A stretch of 64,000 bases of DNA from Hyphomicrobiaceae bacterium (GCA_022842785.1 JALHOW010000002.1:835423-899422); one strand, 5' to 3'; shown: positions 37,535-47,253, numbered from the stretch's first letter. The notes: generated by a model from the sequence alone, not told the origin. Program-made: numbers and translations.

Positions 37535-39331
37535 TCACCCTTCTCGATACCAGCGAGCGATCGCCCAGGTATCGTTGTCCCAGCCGCTGACGTCAGCGCG
37601 CAGGGTGTTGGAGCGTGCATGTGCGCGAGGCCGGTAGACCACCGGAATGATCGTTCCATTCTCCTGGCCAACGACGATGTCGTTCATTCGAATGAACATC
37701 GCGGCTCGCTTCACCGGGTCCAGCTCGGCCTGGGCCTCCTTATAGACCTTGTCGTACTCGTCATTGCGGAAGCGCGCTGCGTTTCGGCCCTGCCACTTAT
37801 TATCCTTGGTCGCTACTTCCCATGAGCAGTACTGGTTCATGAAAAGCTCAGGGTCGGGCTGCGTCATGGTCGTCGTGTACATCTGCATGTCGGCGAAGAA
37901 CTTCGGATAAGTATCCGGGTTCGCCACATCCGACGAGAAGAAGACCGAGGCGACGACCGACTTGAGCTCGAGGTCGATGCCGGCCTGCTGCGCGGCCTGC
38001 TTGACGATGGCCTGGTTCTTCTGACGCGGTGCGTTGATCGATGTCTGATAGACGAACTTCAACTTGACGCCGCCCTTCTCGCGGATGCCGTCGGCGCCCT
38101 TCTTCCATCCGGCCTTGTCGAGGAGCTCGTTCGCCTTGGCGACGTTGAACTCGAACTTCGTATTCTTGGAGTTATAACGCTCCGGGTTGTTGAGGAAGTT
38201 GGCCGTTGCGACGCCGGTGCGCCCGTAGATGTGATCCTCGACTGATTTGCGATCGACGAGGAGCATCATCGCCTGCCGAACAGCCGGATCGGAGAAGGCT
38301 GGATGCTTGGTCTTGATGCTGGCGCGCTCGCCGTCGACTTCGGTCCATGGATCCGTCGAATTGAGCTGAATGAACTCGATGTTGCCGCCGGGGACAACGT
38401 GGACCGCGCCTTTACCGCCGGTTTCGAGTCGCTTCAGGATCGCGTCTTCGACCTGCATGTTCCAGGCATAGTCGTACTCGCCGGTCTGCAGAACGGCGCG
38501 GGCAGCCGACACCGCATCGCCGCCGCCCTTCATCTCGAACGTGTCGAAATAGGGCTGGTTAGCAACGTGATAGTCAGCGTTGGCATCGGCACGGATCATG
38601 TCGCCGGGCTTGAAGTCGACAAGCTTGTAGGGGCCGGTGCCGATGGGCTTCAGATTGGTCGGAGCGTCGCGCGATTTCTCACCCTTGTATTCAGCGAAGA
38701 GGTGCTTCGGAATGAGCATCCCGCGCGTGCCGACGAAAGCATCTGCCCAGAATGGGGTCGGCTTGGTGAATTCGACGCGCACGGTGAAGTCGTCGACTTT
38801 GACGACCTTGACGTCTTTGTACGAGGCTGTGCTGACCGCAGAGGTCGCTGGATCGGCCGCATATTCCCAGTTGAAGACGACGTCATCGGCCGTGAAGGGT
38901 TTGCCGTCGTGCCACTTTACGCCCTGCTTGAGCTTCCACGTTACCGACTTGCCGTCCGCGGCGAGACCGCCGTTCTCGCGGCTCGGAATCTCTGCAGCCA
39001 GGATCGCGACGAGATTGCCATCGGCATCCCAACCGGCAAGCGGCTCATAGAAGACGCGCGAGGCATCCTGGTCCTTCGTGCCGGTCGCGAAGTGCGGATT
39101 GAGAAGCGTGGGGGCCTGCCACCACAGCAGGCGCAGTGCGCCGCCGCCGCCGCGCTTCGTCGGCTTGTAATTGAATTTCGTGTCGGCGCGCGCGACGCCA
39201 ACAAAGTCGAGCATCTGGCTCGCCATTGGCGCGGTCAGCCCGAGTGCGACCATCCGGGTGATAAAGGCGCGCCGCGAAAGCTTGCCCTCCTTCACCTCGC
39301 CGGCGAGTGCGCGCAACTCATGCTCGTTCAT
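37535..39331 (-). CDS. Peptide ABC transporter substrate-binding protein, Tat-exported
   Basis: This 598-residue family 5 (DppA/OppA-like) binding protein has an N-terminal twin-arginine motif SRRAFIT followed by a hydrophobic stretch to about residue 40, indicating Tat export of a folded protein. Family features are TLLNPHFATGTKDQD, AVSWKLKQGVKW-like segments (here SVTWKLKQGVKW) and FTADDVVFNWEY. It captures peptides or another ligand in the periplasm. It heads the operon, 49 bp before the DppB-type gene. Ligand specificity is unknown. Confidence 0.92.
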   Translation of the reverse strand: MNEHELRALAGEVKEGKLSRRAFITRMVALGLTAPMASQMLDFVGVARADTKFNYKPTKRGGGGALRLLWWQAPTLLNPHFATGTKDQDASRVFYEPLAGWDADGNLVAILAAEIPSRENGGLAADGKSVTWKLKQGVKWHDGKPFTADDVVFNWEYAADPATSAVSTASYKDVKVVKVDDFTVRVEFTKPTPFWADAFVGTRGMLIPKHLFAEYKGEKSRDAPTNLKPIGTGPYKLVDFKPGDMIRADANADYHVANQPYFDTFEMKGGGDAVSAARAVLQTGEYDYAWNMQVEDAILKRLETGGKGAVHVVPGGNIEFIQLNSTDPWTEVDGERASIKTKHPAFSDPAVRQAMMLLVDRKSVEDHIYGRTGVATANFLNNPERYNSKNTKFEFNVAKANELLDKAGWKKGADGIREKGGVKLKFVYQTSINAPRQKNQAIVKQAAQQAGIDLELKSVVASVFFSSDVANPDTYPKFFADMQMYTTTMTQPDPELFMNQYCSWEVATKDNKWQGRNAARFRNDEYDKVYKEAQAELDPVKRAAMFIRMNDIVVGQENGTIIPVVYRPRAHARSNTLRADVSGWDNDTWAIARWYREG

Positions 39332-39551
39332 TGGGATAACTCCACGGTTTTGAGCTTGCCCTTCGGCCGAGTTGCCCTCGGCACGGCTCAGAGACGGTAA
39401 TCTTGTCGGACATCAAATCAGCCCTGCACGGTTCGGTCAATGCGCCTCGGGGCGATAAGGATATTGTAGGCTGCACTTTCTCTCCGCTAAATTTGCTGGA
39501 AGAACCGGCGCTCGTGGCTGGCAAAAGAAGCATCTCGGAGGGAGGCCCAAT

Positions 39552-41114
39552 ATGGTTTCGACACTCGGCGAAATCCTGCCCTATGCCACGCGCCGCTACG
39601 GCGACCGCACTGCACTCGTCATCGGTAGCGATCAGCTCACGTACAGACAGCTCGACGATGCTTCGAACGCATTTGCGAACGGCCTTGTCGGTGCCGGTGT
39701 CCGACCCGGCGACCGGGTGACGCTCTATGGTCCGAATGCCATCGAGTGGATGGTGGCGTACTTCGCGATCGCAAAAACCGGCGCCGTCGTGAACCCGATC
39801 AACGTGATGCTGACGCCTTCCGAGGTTGCGTTCATCGTTCAGGACTCTGGTGCCCGCGTCATCGTGGCCTCGGCCGACAAAGCCGAGCCGTTGATGGGGC
39901 TCAAGGGCAAGGGCGAGCTCACCGAGATCGTCGTCTGGGGCGACAAGCCGCCGACCGGCGCCGTTCCCTTCGATCTCTGGCTGAAGCTCGGGGCCGCGAG
40001 CTTCGATCCCGTGTTGCGGTCGCCCAAGGATGTCGGAGCGATCTGCTACACCTCGGGCACCACCGGCCATCCCAAGGGTGCTGTTCAGCAGCATCGCTCG
40101 ATCGTCACGGCGGCCTATGTCGCGGCGATGATGAATACGCGGACGTCCGCCGACACGGTCGTCTCGCCGCTCCCCTCGCCGCACGTCTATTCGAGCTGTG
40201 TGTTCAATGCCGCGTTCATGGTCGGCGCCAAGATGGTGATCCTGCCGCGCTTCAGCGAGGAGGGCATGTTCGCCGCGATACAGGAGCACCGCGCAACCAT
40301 CATCGATAGCGTGCCGACAGCGTACTACTACATGCTCGCCCATCCGAAGTTCGAGCGATACGACCTCTCGTCGCTGACGCGTTGCACCGTCGGCGGGCAG
40401 ACGCTCCCTGTCGCGAAATCGCTCGAATGGACCGAGCGCACGGGTGCGCCGGTGCTGGAGCTCTGGGGCATGACCGAGCTTGCCGGTGCGGCGACGTTCA
40501 ATCCGTTCTACGGCATCAACAAGCCGGGCACGATCGGCCTGCCGGTTCCGGGCTTCTCGTGCAAGATCGTCGATGTGGCCGATCCGGATAAAGAGATGTC
40601 GGCCGGCGAGCGTGGCGAGCTGATGGTCAAGGGCCTCATGGTCATGGACGGCTACTACGGCAACGAGGCGAGCACGCGCGAGGCGCTTCGTCCGGACGGC
40701 TGGATGCATACGGGCGACATCGCGACCGTCGACGAGGACGGCTACTACACGATCGTCGATCGCAAGAAGGATATGATCCTCACGTCCGGCTATAATGTCT
40801 ATCCGGCGGAACTCGAGCGGATCCTATGCGGGCACCCCTCGGTGGCGCTCGCGGCGGTGCGCGGTGTGGCGGACGAGGCCAAGGGTGAGCTCGCCAAGGC
40901 CTATGTCATGCTCAAGCCCGGCGCCACGGCGAGCGGCAAGGAGCTTGCTGACCACTGCCGCCAGCACCTCGCGGCCTACAAGGTCCCGCGCGGCGTGCAG
41001 TTCGTGGAAAGCGTGCCGATCACGTCCTCGGGCAAGATCATGCGCCGCCTGCTTTCGGACATCGATGACGGTCGCGTCGTGGTCGAGGAAGTGACCGTCA
41101 CCCGGTCGGGCTGA
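39552..41114 (+). CDS. AMP-dependent acyl-CoA synthetase (ANL superfamily)
   Basis: This 520-residue enzyme has the AMP-binding P-loop ICYTSGTTGHPKGAV, the LWGMTEL motif, the A8 hinge MHTGDIATVDEDGYY with DRKKDMI, and the catalytic C-terminal lysine in SGKIMRR. It activates a carboxylic acid as an acyl-AMP and then CoA ester, probably a long-chain or aromatic acid. ATG 39552 follows GGAGGGAGG. The binding protein gene is divergent to the left, so promoters lie between 39332 and 39551. Substrate is not determined. Confidence 0.9.
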   Translation: MVSTLGEILPYATRRYGDRTALVIGSDQLTYRQLDDASNAFANGLVGAGVRPGDRVTLYGPNAIEWMVAYFAIAKTGAVVNPINVMLTPSEVAFIVQDSGARVIVASADKAEPLMGLKGKGELTEIVVWGDKPPTGAVPFDLWLKLGAASFDPVLRSPKDVGAICYTSGTTGHPKGAVQQHRSIVTAAYVAAMMNTRTSADTVVSPLPSPHVYSSCVFNAAFMVGAKMVILPRFSEEGMFAAIQEHRATIIDSVPTAYYYMLAHPKFERYDLSSLTRCTVGGQTLPVAKSLEWTERTGAPVLELWGMTELAGAATFNPFYGINKPGTIGLPVPGFSCKIVDVADPDKEMSAGERGELMVKGLMVMDGYYGNEASTREALRPDGWMHTGDIATVDEDGYYTIVDRKKDMILTSGYNVYPAELERILCGHPSVALAAVRGVADEAKGELAKAYVMLKPGATASGKELADHCRQHLAAYKVPRGVQFVESVPITSSGKIMRRLLSDIDDGRVVVEEVTVTRSG

Positions 41115-41124
41115 CGAGGCACGC

Positions 41125-41430
41125 CTATTTGCCGCCGCGCTGCGCCCTGCTGGCGAAATAGCCGAGCCATGTCCAGCCCGCGCCAAGAATGAACGAGAGC
41201 ACGAAGATGCCGGGGAAGAGCCGCGGGTGATCGGGCGACAACCCGATCTTCATGATGAGCCACGCGAACAGGACGCCTGCTGCGCCCGCAGCAAACGCAC
41301 CAACGATGATCTTCTGGGGTTGGTCGGCACGTCGCCCGATCAAGTAGCCGGCGACGATAGTGCCGGGATTCATCACCGCGTGCGTGACGATCTCGATCAG
41401 GTCGGGGGGGATATTGCTGAGTATCGACAC
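41125..41430 (-). CDS. Small integral membrane protein of unknown function
   Basis: This 101-residue protein (GTG 41430 start, SILSNIPPDLIEIV) has three predicted membrane spans around GTIVAGYLIG, IIVGAFAAGAAGVLFAWLIM and FPGIFVLSFILGAGWTWLGYF, and a basic C-terminus. I do not recognise the family. It is the third gene of a leftward operon with the CMD protein and chorismate mutase-family genes, 23 bp after the latter. A transport or anchoring role is possible. Confidence 0.65.
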   Translation of the reverse strand: MSILSNIPPDLIEIVTHAVMNPGTIVAGYLIGRRADQPQKIIVGAFAAGAAGVLFAWLIMKIGLSPDHPRLFPGIFVLSFILGAGWTWLGYFASRAQRGGK

Positions 41431-41453
41431 CGATGGCGCCCTTTCGGTGTGGG

Positions 41454-41789
41454 TCAGCTCTTTTTGGCCTTGGCGGCGATCTCGTCTTTCAGCTTCTCTT
41501 CTTCGTATTGGATGAACCAGCCCACCATCTGACGCCAAAGCGCTTCGCACATGTCGGGGGGGATGCCCTTTTCCTCGGCGAGCTTGCGCACGCGGTCGAA
41601 CACCTGCTGGTTTCGCCAGGGCACGTTGGCTTCCTGATTGAGGCCGAGCTTGATCTGCCAGGCGCGCTCCACGTAGCCGAAGCGCTCCGCGATCATGCTG
41701 ACGAGCGCCTGGTCGCAGCGGTCGATTTCGACGCGGACCTCGGACAGGTCCTTGCAGTCCTGGGGCGGGCGCCCCGTCGTGGTGCTCAT
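41454..41789 (-). CDS. Chorismate mutase (AroQ) family protein
   Basis: This 111-residue all-helical protein has the AroQ pattern: LSEVRVEIDRCDQALVSMIAER for helix 1, a central VERAWQIK with basic residues, and a final helix beginning CEALWRQMVGWFIQYEEE. Such proteins convert chorismate to prephenate, or act as isochorismate-pyruvate lyases of the PchB type. The context (CMD protein, membrane protein) does not decide between them. No other Phe/Tyr genes are adjacent, so a salicylate- or quinone-related role is possible. Confidence 0.75.
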   Translation of the reverse strand: MSTTTGRPPQDCKDLSEVRVEIDRCDQALVSMIAERFGYVERAWQIKLGLNQEANVPWRNQQVFDRVRKLAEEKGIPPDMCEALWRQMVGWFIQYEEEKLKDEIAAKAKKS

Positions 41790-41883
41790 CGCGGCCTCTT
41801 AATATTTTGCTCGGCACGTCAGGGAATGGAAACGCCGATGCGCGCCCGGTTGTCGGTGCGGCGCGCATCGGCGGCAGGAAGGC

Positions 41884-42267
41884 TTACTTCTTGGCGGCGC
41901 GCTCGGCCAGCACCTTGCGTGCGATGCGGAAGCACTCGACGCCTGCGGGGAAGCCCGCGTAGATCGCGATCTGGTGGAGGATGGCCTTCAGCTCGTCCTG
42001 GGTCACGCCGTTATTGAGCGCGCCGTTCAGGTGGAGCTCCCACTCGTGCATGCGCCCGAGCGAGGCCAGCATGGTGAGGTTCATCATGGAACGGATCTTC
42101 GGGGGGATCGTCGAATCGCCCCAGATCTTGCCCCAGCAGAACTCGTTCAGCATGTCCTGGAAGTCGGCATTGAACGCGTCCGCCGTCGACAGGCTCTTCT
42201 CGACGTACTCGGCCCCGAGCGTCGACTTGCGTGCCTTGAGGCCCTTCTCCCACAACTCGCGATCCAT
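41884..42267 (-). CDS. Carboxymuconolactone decarboxylase family protein
   Basis: This 127-residue protein (ATG 42267 after GGAGAGGAAAA) resembles PcaC: MDRELWEKGLKARKSTLG, then FCWGKIWGDSTIPPKIRSM, NLTMLASLGRMHEWELHL, and the GFPAGVECF terminus. CMD proteins decarboxylate 4-carboxymuconolactone or act as peroxidases when they have the CxxC motif, which is absent here. It is the first gene of an operon with a chorismate mutase-family gene. A true PcaC role would suit the CoA-transferases elsewhere in the window, but no protocatechuate cluster surrounds it. Confidence 0.82.
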   Translation of the reverse strand: MDRELWEKGLKARKSTLGAEYVEKSLSTADAFNADFQDMLNEFCWGKIWGDSTIPPKIRSMMNLTMLASLGRMHEWELHLNGALNNGVTQDELKAILHQIAIYAGFPAGVECFRIARKVLAERAAKK

Positions 42268-42531
42268 GATTTTCCTCTCCGGATTTGTCGCCACCTCGCT
42301 GTCGAGCTGGCCCGGGAGCGACTTTTGGCACCCTTTGGCCTGCGCCTCAAGCTGTCGTGCCGGGAGCCTGTTGTGGCGTCCGAGGCACAAGAGCCGGTGC
42401 CAGCCAAAATCTCTTCGCGTTCTGCCGTGATGACGCCCGATTGTGCTCATCATAAAGCGTTCATTGCGTGGGATACGGGTGCCGTCCGGGCCACAGGCGG
42501 CAGCCCGTCATTATGAGAGTGTGTTTGGGAG

Positions 42532-43695
42532 ATGCGTAGTCTACCCGTGTACATCATCGCGGCGCGTCGTACGGCCATCGGGCGGATCGGCGGGCTGCAC
42601 AGGCTCCGGCGCGTCGAGGATCTGGCGGCGCCAGTCGTCGAGGCTGTCCTCAAGGATGCGAGCGTCGACGTCGGGCAGGTCGACGAGATCATCGTCGGCA
42701 ACTGTACCGCTGGCGATAATCCGGCGCGCTTGATCGCACTCGTGTCGGGCCTCCCGGTTGCGGCCATGGCCACGACAGTCGATCAGCAGTGTGCTTCGGG
42801 CCTCGAGGCCATCCTCGCCGCTGCCCGGCGGATAGTAGCCGGAGAGGCGGACATCATTGTTGCCGGCGGTGTCGAATCGCTCTCGACAGCGCCGTGGCGT
42901 ATCGCCAAGCCGCGCAGCCTCTTTCAGACGCCGCATTTCATCCGGCCCGAGCCCATGGGCGCGCCCGCCATGGCCGAGCATGTTCCGCACACCTCGCTCG
43001 AAGGGTTGGCCGGCCGGCTCGGCATTTCGCGCGCCGAGCAGGATGCCTGGGCACTCGCCTCGCACGCCAAGGCGACGGAGGCCCGCGAGGCTCGCCGCTT
43101 CGTCGGTGAGATCGTGCCCCTGAGGTCGACGACCGAGGAGGCCCGCGATCAGAGCGCCGTCGATCCCGATGCCGATGACCTAGCCGATCTCGAGCCGATC
43201 GCCGGCGAGGAGGGCACGCTCACCACGGGCAATATCAGCGCGCTGCACGATGGCGCCGCGTTCGTCGTGCTCGTCTCGGAAGCCGAATGGGAGCGGCGCG
43301 GCCGTCCCGCTGCACTGAGCCCCGTCGTCAACGCTGCCCTCGGCGTCGAGCCAGGACAGGAGGGGGCGGCCCCGATAGCCGCCGTGCAGAAGCTGTATGG
43401 GCGGCTGAACGGCTTCGACCGCAGCACGATCTCCGTCTTCGAGTTGAGCGAGGCCTCGGCGGTGCAGGCGATCGCGCTCTGCCGCGAGCTCGGGCTCGAT
43501 GAAGCGAAGGTCAATCCCGACGGCGGTGCCGTCGTCCGCGGCCACCCGCTCGGTGCATCCGGCGCGGTGCTGGTTACGCGCCTGTTTTCGCAGCTCGTGC
43601 GCAATGGGCAGCGAATGCGTGGCCCCCGATACGGCGTCGCGGCACTAGGTGCCAACGGCGGGCTCGGGCTCGCTGCGATGTTCGAGCGGCGCTGA
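42532..43695 (+). CDS. Thiolase family protein lacking two catalytic motifs
   Basis: This 387-residue protein has the thiolase fold, the nucleophile C87 in TVDQQCASGLEA and the catalytic H338 in VVRGHPLGASG. The usual NEAF motif is altered to SEASA (306-310). The second catalytic Cys, normally in a CxGGG motif near the C-terminus, is replaced by G373 (AALGANGGLG). It may therefore be a non-condensing homologue such as a lipid carrier or an atypical acyltransferase rather than a normal acetyl-CoA acetyltransferase. It is divergent from the CMD operon. The upstream site GGGAG precedes ATG 42532. Confidence 0.8.
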   Translation: MRSLPVYIIAARRTAIGRIGGLHRLRRVEDLAAPVVEAVLKDASVDVGQVDEIIVGNCTAGDNPARLIALVSGLPVAAMATTVDQQCASGLEAILAAARRIVAGEADIIVAGGVESLSTAPWRIAKPRSLFQTPHFIRPEPMGAPAMAEHVPHTSLEGLAGRLGISRAEQDAWALASHAKATEAREARRFVGEIVPLRSTTEEARDQSAVDPDADDLADLEPIAGEEGTLTTGNISALHDGAAFVVLVSEAEWERRGRPAALSPVVNAALGVEPGQEGAAPIAAVQKLYGRLNGFDRSTISVFELSEASAVQAIALCRELGLDEAKVNPDGGAVVRGHPLGASGAVLVTRLFSQLVRNGQRMRGPRYGVAALGANGGLGLAAMFERR

Positions 43696-43896
43696 CGGCT
43701 CATCCCTGCCGTTAGCCCTGACGCCGAGCGAATTTTCGCCCGCTCGGCGACGGAAGTCCTGTATTTACCACGTTTGTCCCGAGGTTCCGGTCATCGCCGG
43801 GCCGCATTCTCGGCGTGAAAGCGCCGCAAGACATGGTTAACATCTGCCTGAGGGCAACGTGCGCGTGTGCGCCGTTTTGGGTGAGCGGAGAGGCGT

Positions 43897-46800
43897 ATGG
43901 CGGACGTTGATCTGGTCGCGGTCACGCGGTGGCTGTCCTCGTCCGATTTTCTCTGGAACGCTCTCGCGCTGATCGCCGTCCTCGTCGCGCTGAAGATAGC
44001 CGCGCAGATGCTGCAGGGCGGCCTCGCCGAGACGATCAAGAGCGCCTTCACGACCAACTGGCAGCTCACGGTCCTCGCAACCAGCGCCTTTCTGCTCTCG
44101 GTCGCCTCCGGTCATCGCACATGGGACGGCATGAGCCAGTTCACTGGCGACTCCGTCATGTCGGCGCTCATCACGTTCGGTATCCAGGGCGTGATGCTGA
44201 TCATCGCATGGCTGATCGGCGAGAGCTTTGCTGCGGGGCTTGCGGCCGGGCGCGCCAAGGCCGCGCATGGTGGCGTCATCCGGCGCGTCTCGGGCGGAAT
44301 CGCAGGGGCCCTCGTCGGCGGGCTCATCTTCGCGGCCGTGGCGCTGCTGTCAGCTCTCTATCTCGGACTTGTCGATCCGGGCCGTCCGCTCTGGGGATTC
44401 GCGGCGGATGACAAGCTCATCCATCAGGTGGCCTTCGTGGCAGCCGCGGTGATGCTCATCGGCCCGCTGTTCATGGCGCGCAGCGGCGGGATCATCGGCG
44501 ACTATGCCAACGGTCTGCGCATCGTGCTCGGCAATGCAGTGCTATGGGTGATGTTCTTCGCCTGCGCGGGAACGAGCGTCTTCTTCTCGTACATCTCCCT
44601 GTTCGACTCGATCTTTCCGGCAGGGGAGCGCGTGCGCGCCGCCGAGATCCGCGCGATCAATCAGGTGTCGGGCATCGTCTCGGACATTGGCGAGACGGCA
44701 ACGCGGCGGCGCATTGCCGAAGCCGATGCGCTCTTCAAGTCCGCTGCATGGGCTTCCTATGAGCGCGAGCTCGACAAAGCTGCGCGTCTTGCTTCGAGTG
44801 CGCCGGAGAAGATCCGCGAGGAAATGGTGCGCGAGCTCCGCGACCAGGAAAGCCGTATCGCGCGCCTCGAGGAGCAGCGCGCCAATGCCTCTGGCGGGCA
44901 GGCAGCCCTCGCGCAGCGCAAGACCACACTGAATGAGGAGTTTACGCGCGTCACGGGCGAGCGTCCCGAAGTGGCCGTTGCCGTGCAGGAGCAGAAGACC
45001 GTCGTCAGCGGCATCGAGAAGCGCCTCGACGAGCAGCGCGCGAAGGTAATGGCAGAGGAAAAGGGCGTCGAGGGTTCGGGCAAGTCAGGTCGCGGGCAAT
45101 TCTGGCGCGCGGCGCGCGAGGACGAAGGCAAGATCCAAGCCGAGCTTCAGGTCGCGCGCGAGCGTCTCAAGGGCCATGAGACGCGTCTCAGCGGCATCGA
45201 TAAGCGCATCGCGACGGCCAGGGCCGAGATCGCGCAGATCGACGGCGATCTTGCCAAGTTGATTGGCGAGGCGGAGACAGCGCAGCGCATGATCGCGGTG
45301 GCCAAGTCCACTGGTACGGGCGATCGCCAGCAGATGTCCGATCCCTCGGCGACGGCGGCAGCGCTCGAGCGCGAGCGCCAGAGCTTCCGCCAGAAGCCCG
45401 AGCAGGCGGCGCTCGCCAGTCTGCAATCGCTTTGCACGACCATGCAGGGCGTGAGCCTTAAAGTTGCGGCGCTCCGTGATCAGGCTGCTGCCATCGACTG
45501 CGATCCGAAACAGGCGACGGAAGTGGCCGCGCCAGTCTTCGCCCTCAATGCCGGCCTCGCGGCCTACGCGAAGCACTGCGTCGGCGGCGATAGCCTGCCG
45601 CAGTCGGGCGGCACCGATAGCCTGCTCACATTCGGCCGTAAGTGTCTGCAGGACTCTGGCCTCGCGTCACGTGACGCGGCGCCGCTGGCGGCACGCTTTT
45701 CCGCGCTCGATCTTTCGCGTGACGACAAGGCCCATAAGTTCGTCGTCAGCGCCAATGCCTTCACTGACGGCAATCGCCTCGCCTATCTGGCGCTGGCCAT
45801 CGCAATCGGCATCGACTCGCTCATCCTGATGGCGGCGCTGTTCGGCGCCGGTGCCGTGCGCTCGCCGCTGACCGACCTCGATGGCGTCAACGATCTGACA
45901 CCCGAGCAGCTCGAGGCCGCCATCGACGCGACGCTCATGCAGACGGCGGAGCCTGCGCGCACGCTTTCGGCGCTCCTGCAGGCTCAGAGACCGATCGCAG
46001 GCACGAATGGCTACACGTCCGAGATCTGGATCGACGACCACGATCCGCTCGCCGACGACATGCGTGCGGTGCTGACGGCAGGCGCCTCGATCGGCGCGGT
46101 GCGTCCGTTCGGCGATGGCCGCACGCAGTTCCAGATCAAGACCGGCCTCTCGCGCTACATCGCCGTCGCGCAGAAGAAGAAGTGGCCCAAGAAGAGCGAG
46201 GAAGCCGCACGCCGCGATCTACTCAAGGTGATCGGCGTCGCGTTGTTGCCCGATACGAAGGCGGCTGCGGAAGCCGTTATCGAGGAGCTGCATCCGATCT
46301 CAAATCTTGAAGGATTTGCAGCCGAGGTGAACGTCAACAGCCTCGCCGATGGTTCACGCGTCCGGCTTGTGCGTGGTGTGCTCGGGGCGGGGGCGACGGT
46401 TGCGAATGCGGTGCGGCGCGACCAGCACGACGACGGCCGCTATTTCGTCAGCAGTGATTTCTATCGAACCCTGCTGCTCATGCGGGCCGGCGACTATGGT
46501 GGCTCACGCGGCCCATCGCCGGCGGTCATCCACGATGGCCGGCGTGCGCAGGCTGGCGGGGTGCTGCACGAGGACCGGCTCCGCCTCACCAGTGGCGATC
46601 AGCTGCCGCGCGGCATCACGCACCAGAGTCTGGCGCACCGTCTCGGCGATCTCGGCCAAAGCAAGCATCCACCGCGTGGTGTCGTGCTTTGCCAGCACAT
46701 CGACACACTTCTCGAGCGCCTGAGCTTCGATGCCAATGCCCGGCAGCTTGATTGGCTGCTGACAGAACACGACGACCGCCCGCGCGACGCCGGCGCCGCG

Positions 46801-47235
46801 CTCGAGGAACTCATGAGAGGTCAGTCGATCCTGGGTAAGCGCATGAAGGAGCAGGAGCGCGCGAGCCGGCTTCAGCTCCAAAGCGAGACCGCACGCCTCA
46901 TCCGGGAAGTAGGCGCCGGGGATGAGGCCGCGGCACAAATCGTCGAGGAGGCGGCCGGAAAGGTTCATCAGGCGCTCCCGATGCTCCTGCTGCTGCCCGG
47001 CGGTGTTTTCGAGCGGGTCCTGCGCCAATGCCTCGAAGAGCTCGATGCGGCTGGCGCGTCGGATAACGGCCATCGGGACATTGATCATCTCATGCAGCGC
47101 CAGATGCGCGCGCTCGAGATGTTCCTCCGGAAGCAGGACCGCGACACCTATCAATCCTGGGCGGCGGTCGGCGAGTATCTCGTCAGCTATGACGAGCAGC
47201 GCCCGACGATCAGCGTGGTCGGCGGCAGCGGCTGA
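43897..47235 (+). CDS. Large membrane and coiled-coil protein of unknown function (1112 residues)
   Basis: Six hydrophobic helices lie at about 18-38, 54-71, 86-110, 132-158, 176-194 and 209-236. A long charged coiled coil spans about 265-475, four cysteines lie at 513, 535, 561 and 583, and a seventh helix spans 628-652. Two similar soluble units follow at about 690-760 and 793-862, sharing R-x-VL-x-AGA and a G-(Y/F)-x-x-E-(I/V) element. Residues 935-1085 are helical. Loop charges suggest the coiled coil is periplasmic and the C-terminus cytosolic, which is inference. I do not recognise the family. GGAGAGG precedes the start; base composition is like its neighbours throughout. Confidence 0.8.
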   Translation: MADVDLVAVTRWLSSSDFLWNALALIAVLVALKIAAQMLQGGLAETIKSAFTTNWQLTVLATSAFLLSVASGHRTWDGMSQFTGDSVMSALITFGIQGVMLIIAWLIGESFAAGLAAGRAKAAHGGVIRRVSGGIAGALVGGLIFAAVALLSALYLGLVDPGRPLWGFAADDKLIHQVAFVAAAVMLIGPLFMARSGGIIGDYANGLRIVLGNAVLWVMFFACAGTSVFFSYISLFDSIFPAGERVRAAEIRAINQVSGIVSDIGETATRRRIAEADALFKSAAWASYERELDKAARLASSAPEKIREEMVRELRDQESRIARLEEQRANASGGQAALAQRKTTLNEEFTRVTGERPEVAVAVQEQKTVVSGIEKRLDEQRAKVMAEEKGVEGSGKSGRGQFWRAAREDEGKIQAELQVARERLKGHETRLSGIDKRIATARAEIAQIDGDLAKLIGEAETAQRMIAVAKSTGTGDRQQMSDPSATAAALERERQSFRQKPEQAALASLQSLCTTMQGVSLKVAALRDQAAAIDCDPKQATEVAAPVFALNAGLAAYAKHCVGGDSLPQSGGTDSLLTFGRKCLQDSGLASRDAAPLAARFSALDLSRDDKAHKFVVSANAFTDGNRLAYLALAIAIGIDSLILMAALFGAGAVRSPLTDLDGVNDLTPEQLEAAIDATLMQTAEPARTLSALLQAQRPIAGTNGYTSEIWIDDHDPLADDMRAVLTAGASIGAVRPFGDGRTQFQIKTGLSRYIAVAQKKKWPKKSEEAARRDLLKVIGVALLPDTKAAAEAVIEELHPISNLEGFAAEVNVNSLADGSRVRLVRGVLGAGATVANAVRRDQHDDGRYFVSSDFYRTLLLMRAGDYGGSRGPSPAVIHDGRRAQAGGVLHEDRLRLTSGDQLPRGITHQSLAHRLGDLGQSKHPPRGVVLCQHIDTLLERLSFDANARQLDWLLTEHDDRPRDAGAALEELMRGQSILGKRMKEQERASRLQLQSETARLIREVGAGDEAAAQIVEEAAGKVHQALPMLLLLPGGVFERVLRQCLEELDAAGASDNGHRDIDHLMQRQMRALEMFLRKQDRDTYQSWAAVGEYLVSYDEQRPTISVVGGSG

Positions 47236-47253
47236 AGCAACGGACTTGAAAAT

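Noticed and set aside
39318..40709. Minus-strand frame of 463 codons
   Set aside because: It is opposite the acyl-CoA synthetase, whose motifs are complete, and has none of its own.
46504..47154. Minus-strand frame of 216 codons opposite the end of the 1112-residue gene
   Set aside because: The plus frame keeps GC-rich third positions and natural composition through this region; the minus frame lacks a family and good start.
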